Source: Pseudopithomyces maydicus
Lineage: Eukaryota; Ascomycota; Dothideomycetes; Pleosporales; Didymosphaeriaceae
Length of the DNA stretch: 64,000 bases
NCBI GenBank assembly: GCA_026873275.1
Contig: JANTUC010000010.1
Coordinates: forward strand, 868,001 to 932,000
Direction of reading: 5' to 3'
Shown here: positions 34,275 through 45,291 of the stretch, one piece after another
Numbering within the stretch: the stretch's first letter is position 1
How the letters are laid out: each line of letters begins with the position of its first letter
Position numbers and translations under genes: made by a program
Notes under the pieces: model-generated
Seen by the model: the letters and a program-made list of their open reading frames with translations, nothing else
The model's database searches: none
Told to the model about the DNA's origin: nothing

Positions 34275-34970
34275 ACGGGTAGCGGTCTGGTGAAGAGTGG
34301 CGGTCAGACGGACAACCATCATCATAGCATGGAAAGCATATGCATGAATTAGTGGCTGGGTGCCAGGAGCATGGAGTTTCTGGGTGTACAATTGATACCA
34401 CATAGCGTGCATGGCGCAAATTGCGACACATGGCTTTTTGCATATACACAAATGCACCATTTCACGAACGAGTTCAAGCTTCTCCATCTATTGCTAAGCT
34501 GCCCCTGACTTGCGTCCCCCTTTCCTCTCAACCTGCCCGGTCCGCACGATTTTTTTTTTTCAAATAGTAGAAAGCACACATCCTTGCATATATGCCATCT
34601 GACCTCTGAGTAATAGGAACAAATCATGTCAGAGTAAATAGGTGCGAGGCGAAAACTAGAAAAGCACAGCTTGAAGCATCCACTTTACATGCTTGAGAAG
34701 TACCCACAGCACCGACATATGCATTTGTCCTGCAAACATGATCCAGACTCCACCAACGACCCATACAACAGTGCATCCGACCCGTGGAGGAAAACGAGCA
34801 AAGACATCGACATGCCATACCAGCGGAAGCAAACTGGAAACCAACAAACATTCGAGCGTTCGTGGAATGATGAGAGCATCACAGAAGTTCCAGATAAGTT
34901 TTAGTCCAAGGCCAGGTCCAGAAGGCCCCATCATGGCCTCATGCAGTCATATCGAACATGACCCGGGTAT
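34275..34970. other. Convergent intergenic, 696 bp
   Basis: Between the 3' ends of RPB12 and the COT1-type kinase gene. It has a T10 run near 34550. No gene recognised. Confidence 0.55.
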
Positions 34971-37062
34971 CTACGTTCCTCTGTAGGCGTCGAACCGCTT
35001 GTATGTGTACCCGATGAAAGGCAAGTTCATCTCTGCCGCGACATCATCGCCTGCCTGCGCCGTCTGCGCGCGCAATGCCGCGCTGGTATCATTCTGATCG
35101 ATCTCATCGATGGGGAAGTATTGAGTGTCGACGTTGGACTGTAGCTTCGGCTCAAACGGCGCACGGATGCGGCGTAAACCGTCCCACTGGACACCACGGA
35201 AGAAGGGATGCTGCTTGATTTCGCTGGCTCCACCAATGCGGCCTAGACGGTGTTCGGCATCACAGATCAAGCTAGAGAAGAATTAGTATGACTCGCTGAT
35301 CGAAGGATTGCCACGAGCTGTACTCACCGCTTCACAAAGTCTTCGGCTTCAGCCCCCAGTTGCTGGTCCGGAGGGAAGTGCAGATTCCGTGGCCAGTCGA
35401 CAATCTTTCGGTATGTGTCATGCGGCTCCTCAGCGCAGAACGGAGGCCATCCGATGAGACATTCAAACATGATGGTGCCGACGGACCACCAGTCACATCC
35501 GTAATCGTATCCTTGCCCGCTGAAAATCTCGGGCGCAATGTAATCTGGAGTACCCACAGTGGAGTATGCCAGCTGACGACGGGACTTTCTCCAGGTGTTG
35601 ATCTGCGCACGGTTACTGACGGTAAGCTGAATCTGGTCCAGGTTCATTGAATTTCTGTTTTCCCGGTTCGATTTGTGAGCGCCGCCGGCAAGTAGCTTTT
35701 GTAGTAACCAGCCTCGTGCTCTTTATGGAAACCTGTCGAGAGACCAAAATCGGTGAGCTTGATATGGCCGCCCCGGTCCAAGAGGATGTTATCAGGTTTG
35801 ATGTCACTGTGCACAGTTAGTATCGATAACATTGACATATCGGCCTAGCTTGACGACGTACCGATGAATGAAACCGAGCTTGTGGACCGCCTCTATAGCA
35901 AGCGTGATCTCGGCCATGTAGAACCGCGTGATGTCTTCGGTGAAGATTTCATACTTGATCAGCATGGTCATCAAATCACCACCGGGCAAGAATTCCATGA
36001 GCATGTAAAGGAAGGTGCTGTCCTGAAACGTTGTGTGTAGCTTGACGACCCAGGGGCTGTCCGACTCGGCGAGGATGTCACGCTCCGAACGAACGTGAGC
36101 GAGCTGGTCCTTCTTGAACTGTTCATGGTCAGTGCGAGCGAACAGCGACAGGTAAATTGGGACGAACCATCTCGGCCTTGACAAGAGATTTCAGAGCATA
36201 GATCTTGCCGTCATTCCTCCTTTGGACAAGCTTGACCTCTCCAAAAGCACCCTTGCCGATGATCTTCAAAGTCGAAAAGTTCTCAGGCCTCTCCTTTGTT
36301 CGCAGGAAACGAAGGTATTCGGCCTCCTGTTTCCGCATGGACTGTTCTTTTGAAGCTTTGCGGTTGTCGGATATCGAAGGCTCCTTCATTATGGATTCGA
36401 GTTCGAGCGCTCTGTACTAACATCAGCTGTAGCCCAGAAGGTGGGGCATCGGTCCGCACGTACCTCTGGTTGCGGTCCCGCGCGCGCTGCACGCTGTCTT
36501 TGAAGAAGGTGCTGACGAGGTTGATGGAAACCTTGGCCTGGCGCAAGACATTGTCCGAATACTTCTCTGGTGTCTTTGGCGGCGGCTCCTCGTCATTCAG
36601 AGAGGGCTGTCTCGGGTGGTGGCCATAACCTCCACCATACTGGTAGCCCCTGTTGTCGGCGGTCCGGGGTCGCTGCTGGTTCGGCGAGGGCTGGCGGCCG
36701 CCGTACGGGCTGCCAGAACGACCGGATCCTCCAAGATGCTGCTGTTGAAACTGCTGAGCAAGGCCATTGGCAGCGTCGTTGAAGCGGCCACCGGCATTGG
36801 GGGCCTGCAGATTGCCTTGCTGTCCTTGGTATTGGGCCTGCTGGTAGGGGTTCATGAAGTAACCGTTGCCGTAGCCATTCTGCTGCTGCTGCTGCTGCTG
36901 CTGTGCGCCCCAGACCTCCTGCTGGTGGACGGGCTGGGGGAAGGTAGAGGGCGTGGTGGGGAAGGCACGGCCATCGTTCTGGAATTGCTGGCGGTCACCG
37001 CCGCCGAAGCCAAAGGCAAGGTTGAGGCGGTTGCCTTGCTGCGGCTGCTGCTGGTTGTTCAT
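34971..37062 (-). CDS. cot1: NDR-family Ser/Thr kinase, COT1/Cbk1/Orb6 type (apparent frameshift)
   Basis: AGC kinase controlling polar hyphal growth. Five exons: 37062-36464, 36411-36168, 36118-35862, 35806-35328 and 35271-34971; introns are 49-56 bp. The corrected length is 626 aa. The N-terminus is Gln/Gly-rich with a CAG-encoded polyQ (about 36880-36903). Then come the NDR N-terminal helix ([13 protein letters not shown]), [48 protein letters not shown] split by intron 3, [30 protein letters not shown] and the hydrophobic motif [10 protein letters not shown]. At 35697-35700 a four-base run breaks the frame inside the activation-segment insert. One more A (coding strand) restores [12 protein letters not shown] and [17 protein letters not shown]. 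The literal frame stops at 35644. Confidence 0.93.
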
Positions 37063-37327
37063 CTGGGGCAGGCTCTGGTGGGGGCAGTTGTGGTGGAGGA
37101 GCCGGGGGAGGGCGTCCTCAGGGCGCGGTGGTTCTGGCGGCGGTCCGGGGTGGATGTTGCAGCGAAGGATGTGTGCGGCCGCAACTGAGGGGCGTAGTGT
37201 AGGGGGGTTGCTCGGGCAGGAACAGGCAGCTCGCAGCTTCCTGGGGCGAGGGGCGGCCCGTGACGACGACGCGCACAGCGGACGGGGGGAGAAGCAGTCC
37301 ACGGAGGGGTGAGCAGCGGTTCGAGGG

Positions 37328-37346
37328 GGAGAGAGAGAGAGAGAGG
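37328..37346 (+). repeat. (GA)n tract in COT1 upstream region
   Basis: About nine GA dinucleotides, 266-284 bp upstream of the COT1 start codon (CT-rich on the gene's strand, common in fungal 5' UTRs). Confidence 0.75.
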
Positions 37347-37987
37347 GAAAGGAGCACACACGAGAGCGAGCGAGAGGGAGCACGACGAAGCTCCAAGTCA
37401 GGGATACTCTCAAACCGCCAGCGGACGAGGGTGGGTTTAGCGTAGCACTTGCCCGAAAAAGGCCAGTGCAGAGCAGACACTGGAGAGGTGTCCAGTGTCC
37501 ACGACACCTTAGACCACCTTAGCTTGGCTTGAGCCTTGCGATGCAGAGGTTGCGTGTGCCAGGCGGGGGACCGAGTGGCCATGACCTGCACATGGCGTGC
37601 TGCACTTCCTTGCGTGACCCTCTGCACGTCTGCGTTACGCTGCATCGCCGTGCTCGCCGCACTCGTCGGCCGCCCTCCCGATATCGATAGCAGGCCGACC
37701 TCCTCTGCGTCCCCGCCGACTGCATGCCATGCCGTGGCCTGCCTCTCCACCTCGGCCTGCTGATGCTTAGATTCGGAGCCATGCCTCCACACCCGCTGCA
37801 CCGTCCCACCCTGCTCGTGCCCGCTACGCCTGTCAAACCGCCTCTGATCTGCACCACCTGTGGACGACCCGTGGACCCGTCAGTGTCACATGCTCGCCCT
37901 CTTCACCCAGAAGTGCTCTCGGAAAGAGAGAGCGAGAGCGAGAGAAAAACCTGAATCTGCATGCTCGTGGCAACGCATCCATTGGTA

Positions 37988-38090
37988 TTTGCTGCTGGTG
38001 CTGCTACTACTGCTGCTGCTGGTGCTGCTACTGGTACCACTACTTTCACTACTACCACTACCACCACTACCACCACTACCCACTGCCCTA
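37988..38090 (+). repeat. Compound trinucleotide tract (GCT/ACT/ACC)
   Basis: About 100 bp of near-perfect triplet periodicity passing from GCTGGT/GCTACT to ACTACC/ACCACC. Frames over it read as homopolymeric Val, Thr or Ser runs, so they are not genes. Confidence 0.8.
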
Positions 38091-38546
38091 CTTGTACATC
38101 CCCCTCACCGCCCGTGACCACCGTCCATCCGACCATCCAAGCATTACATCATTATATACAACAGTAACCCGCTCACCGCGCGGTGACACAATACTATAAT
38201 AACACAGCGAGCTCGCCGCCCTGCCGCTCTGCACAGCTGCCGCAAAAGAAGGGGTATACGTAACTGCTGACCAGCCCCTGGTCAGTCTCAACACTAGTCC
38301 AAGGCGTCCGAGGACGATGGGAGGCTCACCGCCGCCGGCAATCGCCTGGTCGACGGGACCAAAACACAAGCTTTGCTCCGGTACAAATGCAATGTTCAAG
38401 AAACGCCAAAAGTTCAAAGTCGGATCCGTCCCGCCCCAAAAAAGGCCGGATATTCGTGTATCCAAATACAAAGTTAATATTACGATCGAGTAGACCATGT
38501 TGGCCGGGCCGTGTGCCCGTGTTCGGAATCATATTCCGTCAGTAGA

Positions 38547-41500
38547 CTATGCTTGCTCAGTCATGGTCATGAGAAGTTGGATCTTCTCGCGTTCGGCGAT
38601 GATATCAGCCTGCAACTTCCTCGTCTGCATCATGGCTTCATCCCTAAAAACCAGTCAGACAAGTCTTGAGTAATGCTCGCGGCCAAACTTACCTTTGGAA
38701 CTGCAGATCGGCAACCTCCATCTGTGCCATGTTCATCCGCCCGACGACTTCTTCCATCTCATGATCAGCATCTCTTAGCGCCTTCTCGAGCTCTTCGACG
38801 CGCTTCTCGAGAAGCTCAGTCCTAGTGGCTTCTGCCATGGACATCGCCGGCCCGGTGGTCGTTTGGCTGAGGCGTGGCGACTTCTGCGCAAACACCGGCG
38901 ATGACGGCATCTTGGGCGAGAAGGAAGCAGTGCTAAGTAAACCCGATTTCGAACGACGAAGCTGGTTGGTGGTGCTCTCCTTAAGAGCCTTCACTTCCTC
39001 CTCGTGCTTGGTAATCGCATCCTCGGACGATTGCTGAGCAGTCATCACCTTTTCTTCAGCAGACTTAAGTCGTCGCTCCAACTCGATAATCTTCTCCGCA
39101 GATTGAACTTGTTCTTGCTCGCCACGTGTCACGGCCTCGGTAAGACGCTTCCGGAGCGCCGTGTTGGACTCGAGTTGCTGCTGTATCCGGTTGGACAGCT
39201 CATCCATGCGATTGGCTGCAGCAAATAGTTCGTTGCTCATTCTTTGCTCCTTGCCAATGTGCTCGAGCTCAGACTTTTGCAAGGCTCGTGCCTGCTGACG
39301 ATACGTCTCTGCCTCCTTTTGCGCAAAGTCACGCTCGACCTCTGCGTCTGAGATACTTCGTTTGAGCAGGTCAAGGGTTCGTTCAGCCTCTGCACCAGCA
39401 GCGCTGAGCGAATCTTCCGACTCTATTTGTTTAATTCGAGCAAGCGAGAGAGCATGCGTCGTACGTAGTTCGTTGTAAGACTTATCGAGTGAGATTGGTC
39501 GATCTTCTATACGGATCTCAGGAATCGTGATGTCGTTTTCTTGCAATAGATCCCGAAGCGAGGATGTTTCCTGTTGAGCACGATCCAGATCCATCCGTAA
39601 GCCTCGTAGACCATTCTCACACTGGAATTTCTGTTCGAGCGCGTCGTCGGCTCTGCGGCGAAGCGAATTCACCTCACCCCTGAGGTTAGAGACCTCCTTA
39701 TGGAACGCTGTCCGACGAGGAGTTAGATTGAGGGCGTTGTCTCGTTCGATTTCCAGCTCTTTGATCCGTCTCTCGAAGTCTCTCTGCTGCATCTCTTGCC
39801 GTTGTAGTAAGTGTTTTAATGCCTTGTGCAAAGCATCACGTTGCTCTTCGAGTTCTTTGACCGGGTTACCGGCCATGGAAGAGGATTCGAGTGGTGAAAT
39901 AGCACCTGACTTGTCTTTTACCGAGTTGGATCGCTGCAGTGAACCTCTTTTGCTGGCAAAGCCCGAGCTGCGGGCAAGAGAGTTCGATCTTGACAGACCT
40001 ACCCGCGGGGTTGCTTTTTGCGGAGACTCTCCCTCTTCGGCAATGGCCCCTATAGGCTGGAAACGGGCAGCTTGTTGTGTCGGGTCTTGTTGCAACCTTC
40101 TTGCATTGGAAAGCATCTGATTTTCCGTTCGCAGCTGCTGGATTTCCTGCTGCATGCGAGTTGTTTCGTACATAAGACCTTGAGTATCGGCGGCTTCTGA
40201 CTCCAAGCCCTCCAGGCGAGCCCTCAGCTGCGGCACTACTTCGTCGCGGAGGTTGTCACGTTCGTTACGATGTTGTTCAAGTTCTTCGCGTAGTGCTTTC
40301 AATAAGTCTTCGAAGTTCTCCTTGACCTGTCTTTCTTCAGCCAAACGTCTCTGGGCATCTTGCAACGAGGTTTCTAGGTCTTTCACTCTGGTCTCACCAA
40401 CGGCTGAAGCACCAGACGGACCGCTGACCTTGTCTTCAAGTTGTTGAACCTGCTCCTCTAAATCTCGACGTCTTCGCAGTTCATCAGATAAACGTTCTGC
40501 CATTTGCACCTTCAGAGTGGCTCGCTCCTGTTCTGCTTTCCTACGCAGCGTCTCGACTTCTTCCAGCTTGCTCTCTGGATCGCTGATGGGAAATCGAATA
40601 GAGCTGGCACCAGAGTCGGAATAGTAATCACTTGTTCTTCGGTTGTCGATTGACATGGTGGTAGCATTTTCCGACTTCCATCGTTCCACCTCGTCTTCGA
40701 GTTCCATTTCTCTTCGAATTGAAGCGGCTAGCTCGGAGCTGACCTCGCGAAGCTCTCGTTCCAACTCTTCCACGTGGGCGTTCATTTGGGGGGATGATGA
40801 CAGGAGTGGTGTACCGGGGACATTAAAGTAGGATGGTTGTGAGAGGGAGTTGGCCATTGGAATGTTTAGGCCTGTGGGCTTTATCTTGGCTGGCATGCTC
40901 GGTTGCTTGGGGAAACGTGGCGAGGCGGCCGGAGACAAAGACTTCTCCGAGAATGTGGTCGTGGGCGACTCGGGACCGTTTTGTTTGGCTGCGTTCCAGC
41001 CAAAGAATGAAGTGAAACCTCCAGCCGGTGACTTAGGCTTCACAGGTCTCGCACGTTCTTCCTCGCGATCGTCTTCCGTCTCGTATAGATCCTCTTCGAT
41101 GAAGTCTTCCGTTACACCGTCCAACTTCAATCGCAAACTTGGTTGACGCACTTCTGTTGTATTGTACACTGGCATGTTCGGCATAGTAGGAGACCGAGCG
41201 TGCTGTCCTTTGGCCGAAGCCCTGAGCTCTTCTATTCTGCTCTGTCGGTGTACTTGGAAGCTGCTGACAGACCTGTCATGCCTTGATATGGGCACGAACG
41301 AATTGCGATCGTTGCTCGACGACGAAGAAAGCGAACTCTGGCGTGCAGGATATCTCGGTGGGGTGGTGGTGACAGGGGTCTGACCGTGCGGTTGTCTACG
41401 ACCATAATCAGCGGGTTCACGGCGGACGACGGGAGCACGACTTACTCGTCGAGGTTGCGCGGTATCAAGTCAATGAGGCCGACGGCAGAAGGAGACAAGG

Positions 41501-41822
41501 GCGATGCGGCGATGCGGCGAGGATCTTGGGACGGCGGTCGATTAAGGATATTACTGCCGTTATCTGGTGCAAGGCCAGGGCGGTCTCTCGATTCAGCCGG
41601 GGAGTATCGTCCAACAACGGGGGAGCCTGGCGGCAGGGGCTTTCGTCGCACGGGGGACTGGACGACGGGCTGTTCCGGCTGCTGGGGCTGCTGGGGCTGC
41701 TGGGGCTGCACAGCTGCTTGCGACCGAGTGAAGGACGCAAAGGAGGGGATTGCCAATGCTGCGAGGAAAGCTGGCTTCGCGCGTGGAGGCGAGTCCTCGC
41801 GCTTTCCGTCCGGGGCTTGCAT
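38547..41822 (-). CDS. Large coiled-coil protein, 1,058 aa
   Basis: Uncharacterised ascomycete coiled-coil protein; it resembles products annotated as 'M protein repeat' proteins, but I cannot assign a function. Exons 41822-41446, 41395-38693 and 38643-38547, with introns of 50 and 49 bp (GTAAGT donors). The last exon supplies the true C-terminus, TRKLQADIIAEREKIQLL. Residues 1-300 are disordered and Pro/Ser-rich, with a QQPQQPQQP repeat and the motif GGFTSFFGWNAAK. From about 330 onward it is almost all heptad repeats (NAHVEELERELREVSSEL; RIKELEIERDNALNL), interrupted by Ser-rich linkers. A cytoskeletal or septal scaffold would fit the shape, but this is speculation. It is head-to-head with VPS37. 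Confidence 0.85.
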
Positions 41823-42944
41823 AATAAAGATCAGATGCTCCCCACTAAATCATGACCGTTCACAAAGTTGTTCGCACGCCCAGGCTGGTGGGATAGTGGT
41901 CGTGACTCGCCCAAGGCGCGTAAAAGGAGGCCCAGGAGCGGCCTCTGAGCAGATCGCCAGGCCGAAATTGGTTCCCTCGAAGCGCTCGCGAAGCGCAGTG
42001 GCCACGGGCGGTGTGGAGAACGGCGCCAGGGGTGGTGCATATGCAGGAACGAACGTCGACCAGCCAATGGGCCGTTATCAGTGGCGAGGGGCGCGCTGGG
42101 AGGCACTCGAGGCACGGGAAGGGTCTTGGGGTTGCAACGGGGGGTGCGATGGGATGTTAACATTCGTGCACGCCGGGAATTGGGCCATTTTGCCATGCGT
42201 AGCGTACGGACACGCCGGACGACTCCTCGCTGACATGCTCTCAGCATCGTGTTCATGCCTTTTGTTAGTCTGCTGTCTTGTCCGTGGTGAAACACATGCC
42301 GCCCCGACGCACCCCAGCCTCGCCGAGTCCCACCACTACCAGCACGAGACAAACCTTATGGCGGCGGTTCTCCGACGGCGTTGATTACGACGGCGGGTGG
42401 CTTACTGTCGTGCATGCATACTGTGCAGCGCCGAACCCTCCCTCGGCCGCCGTTTGCAACTTTGCAGCGGTGCAATTGCAACAGCCCAGGTGCCCAGGTG
42501 CCCAGGTGCCCAGGTGCAGGTTATCTGCGCGAACACATGTCCGTAGGCGCGTCTGAAAGGGGAAGTCGCCTTCTCCAATGCGGAAAGTGCTCTCCACACG
42601 GCCAGACTCGAGCCCCCCCCCCATACCTAAGTATGGACGCTTCGCTTGCGCCGGCCGTGGTCTTTCATAACTAGAGTCTAGGGAAAGGAGGTATCTAATC
42701 TCGCCGTGCACATCTTCCGGCCTTATCTAGCGGGAGCCGCCGAGATGAGGCGGGCAGCGACGGTGCGGAACAACGTATCCCCGCGACGAGCCCTTGGGGG
42801 CGCTCCACCCGCCGGCCGCCGTCGTTCATGCGGCAACGTTGGTGCCGCTCACACGCGTATGCCGTCATCTGGGCACCTGAACCGTATGCCATCCAGCCCA
42901 CAGCACATATATGCCGCAGATGAATCCATAGCATAGACCTCGTC
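41823..42944. promoter_or_regulatory. Divergent intergenic region, coiled-coil gene / VPS37
   Basis: 1.12 kb between two start codons. It contains the longest CCCAGGTG array (42485-42521) and a related GGGCACCTG at 42872-42880. The frame on the plus strand from 41386 to 42384 overlaps the coiled-coil gene and is not supported. Confidence 0.5.
42485..42521 (+). repeat. (CCCAGGTG)4-CAGGT array
   Basis: Four perfect 8-bp units from 42485 to 42516, then CAGGT. Each unit contains the E-box CAGGTG. It lies 424 bp upstream of VPS37 and 663 bp upstream of the coiled-coil gene. Confidence 0.85.
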
Positions 42945-43764
42945 ATGGCCTTCCAGTCTCCGCGCCAGTCGCAGAATTTCTACGACTTCAACCCCTCGAC
43001 CCCGCCTCCGCCCCCGCCCAAACCCTCGGCGCACTCGAGCGGAACAGCAACCCCCAGACCGGACCACCACTGCCTCCCCCACCGCAGTCCTTCCAGCAGT
43101 CGGCAGCCCAGCCCTACACCCAGCATCCCGCTCACGCGCAGCCCCACCACCCTCCCGTCCCACTGCCCGAAGACGGTTGGCTGCCCAATGTTTTAAAAGA
43201 CAAGACGTACGTCTCGTTCGAAACGCTTTAAGCCGGATACTGAACCCGGCCAGGACCGCCGACCTGCACCACGTGTTGCAGACTCCAGAGCTGCAGCATG
43301 CACTGGTCCACAACCCCGAGACGGCCCACCCCTCCGTGCCCGCCTCGACGGCCCCGTTGAAAGCACTGCTCGCCCAGAACATTGCCCTCGCCGAGAGCCT
43401 AAAGCAGCTCGAGGCTCATCTCCAGCGACAAAGAGAGACCACGCAGTCGAGGCTGTTGTCGCTCAAGGCGTTGGAGCGCCAGTGGAAAGCAAAGCAGGCG
43501 GAACAAGACGAAGCATTGCGCGAGTTCAGTCCGCCCGCGCTCTACCAGCGCTTGAGTGCTGCAGTTGGAGAGCAAGAAGCGCTCTGCAGAGGGCTTGAAG
43601 AAAGCTTTCTAGAGGGCGAGCGCGCAGGTGGCACTGATTCTGTCGCAAGTGAGCGTGAGGTGGTCGAATTCATTCGCCGGCTTAGAGAAGGTCGTAAGAT
43701 TGCATACCTACGTGCCGAGCGAAAAGAAAGGTGGGACGAAGGACGAGTCGGTGGCTGGCGATGA
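42945..43764 (+). CDS. VPS37: ESCRT-I subunit Vps37 (apparent frameshift)
   Basis: ESCRT-I component for sorting ubiquitinated cargo into multivesicular bodies. Exons 42945-43206 and 43254-43764 are joined across a 47-bp intron (GTACGT donor, TACTGAAC branch, GCCAG acceptor). At the five-C run 43051-43055 the frame breaks. One extra C restores ATPQTGPPLPPPPQ through PEDGWLPNVLKDKT, giving 257 aa; the literal frame ends at 43193. The N-terminus is Pro-rich (DFNPSTPPPPPPKPS). The rest is the helical Mod_r domain: LHHVLQTPELQHALVHNPE, LKALLAQNIALAESLKQLE, YQRLSAAVGEQEALCRGLEE and EFIRRLREGRKIAYLRAER. Confidence 0.88.
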
Positions 43765-44221
43765 TGCGGCTTGTCCGCCTTGCACTGCATACAACGAAAT
43801 GCCCATAGATCATTTCATGACAGACGTCATTGTCTAATTCTAAGGTCGTCATTAAAGCTGCATAGCAAAATGCAAGCTGCGCACCAGGGAGATGGTCACT
43901 CTCGACCTAGCATGATACTCCCATATCAACCTGGCCATATCAAACATGGTAAATTGATTCTTTGGCAACAGTCCAACCAAATTGGATACAGAGCTGGGTA
44001 TAATCCTACAGAATCTCAAAGTGTACATCTCAAGGTGAAAATAGTTCCAACCATACCTCCAACGCTACCTAAGTAATTCGCGCGAGCTTCCACTGATGAT
44101 ATTACAATGTGCATGCCCTCATACTATCGATCGTCTGATCAAATCCCACCTATGCCTTCAAATACACTATCATACATTCCAACCCCGTCACCCCATATCG
44201 TGTCTTTCGCTTAGCGTTCTG
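43765..44221. other. Convergent intergenic, 457 bp
   Basis: 3' regions of VPS37 and the mitochondrial protein gene. Nothing recognised. Confidence 0.55.
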
Positions 44222-45014
44222 CTACTCCCAGATTCCAAACCACCTCTTCACCCTCCTCCTTCTGATACCATCCTCTCCAATGTAATATCTCGGGTCTTCC
44301 ACGTACTCCTCACCCCTCTCCTCTGCCTCCCGTACCCTCTCCAATCGATACTGCTTCCTTTTCTCGATCTCCTCCTCTTTCTTCAATCGCTTCTCTTGCA
44401 CGAGCTGCGTCTGGTGTGCTATATGCATCTTGTAAACGTCGATAAAGCGGCTCGTAGACTGCCACGGGTGACGGAAAAACTCTTTGCGCGAGGGAACAAG
44501 TTCGCCGTAGATAGTCTTCGCCATGAAGTCCATATACCAGGCGGCGATAGCAAGGGAGACGAGAATGCCCTAGAGCTGCATTAGAACCACAACGCGGTAA
44601 TTTAGACACGTTGCGTACCATGGAAATCCATAGGTGGATGATACGGTTATTGAAGAACCAGTGCGAGAAAGTTCCCTCAGGACTCATCATGTTGGGGTAC
44701 TTCTTGGTGCGCATGCGCAGCTTGTCTTCCTCTGTCAATGCCGGACCATAGCTACGGTACTCGGTCTGACTCCGAGGCGTGCGCGCCCCATGGGATGGTG
44801 GTCTATATTTGTCGGGCTGGGGTATTACTGGTGTCGCTTTCTGCTGCTGCTGTCTTTTTCGGAATTGCTCCGAGAGCGTTTTGGGGTTCGAGGAGGATGA
44901 GGCATAGCGGAAGACAGTTGCGGTCGGGAGCGGGATGATGGAGCGCGGTTGCGGACGAAGGAGAAAACTAGCTCTAGGAACTAGAAGTCGCGGTATCGAC
45001 TGGAGCGTAGCCAT
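44222..45014 (-). CDS. Conserved fungal mitochondrial membrane protein
   Basis: Uncharacterised, 247 aa. Exons 45014-44619 and 44569-44222 flank a 49-bp intron (GTACGC donor, TTCTAAT branch, CTCTAG acceptor, phase 0). The N-terminus (MATLQSIPRLLVPRASFLLR) is Arg-rich without acids, fitting a mitochondrial presequence. A basic Gln-rich region follows, then KKYPNMMSPEGTFSHWFFNN. One membrane span is rebuilt across the intron (IIHLWISM + GILVSLAIAAWYMDF). The C-terminal half is a charged helix (KRLKKEEEIEKRKQYRL) ending EDPRYYIGEDGIRRRRVKRW. Inner-membrane location is inferred. The next gene starts 277 bp away in the opposite direction. Confidence 0.8.
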
Positions 45015-45291
45015 TGTTTGGGCTGCACGGCGTTGGCCAGTACGGTTACTGTCCTGGAGACGGAGATCGAAGTTCTTCAAGATTTCGGCTGAAGGTTTCG
45101 CCGGCACCGGCGCTTTCCCTCTCGTTGTCTCTTTTTACGACAGCAGTCGCGGGTGGTAATTGGCGTTTTCACCTTCTTCATAGGAAGTTGGGAGCGAGAT
45201 ATTGATTCACCTTGCTGTCCAGAGAACTAACAGTGAGGACTCTCCAGCAAGCTAACATACGTAGCTCTAACCCACCAGATTCCAGGTCACA

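Larger units (their letters stand above)
37063..38546. promoter_or_regulatory. COT1 5' region, 1.48 kb, with simple repeats
   Basis: Upstream of the kinase ATG. It holds a GA tract (37328-37346), TATCGATA (37682-37689) and a long trinucleotide-like tract (37988-38090). The frame upstream of the ATG is open for about 350 bp but is pyrimidine-rich and reads as 5' UTR. No other gene. Confidence 0.5.

Noticed and set aside
35644..35838. An intron in place of a frameshift in COT1 exon 4
   Set aside because: No GT-AG pair in the segment gives the right phase without removing conserved kinase residues on either side of the A/T run.
37118..37801. 227-codon minus-strand frame upstream of COT1
   Set aside because: Pyrimidine-rich 5' region including the GA tract; no domain, and the COT1 start at 37062 matches the family N-terminus.
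37988..38090. Poly-Thr / poly-Val coding region
   Set aside because: Simple triplet repeat; frames on both strands are homopolymeric and there is no flanking coding sequence.
41386..42384. 332-codon plus-strand frame
   Set aside because: It runs antisense through exon 1 and the promoter of the coiled-coil gene; Gly/Arg-rich with no recognisable domain.
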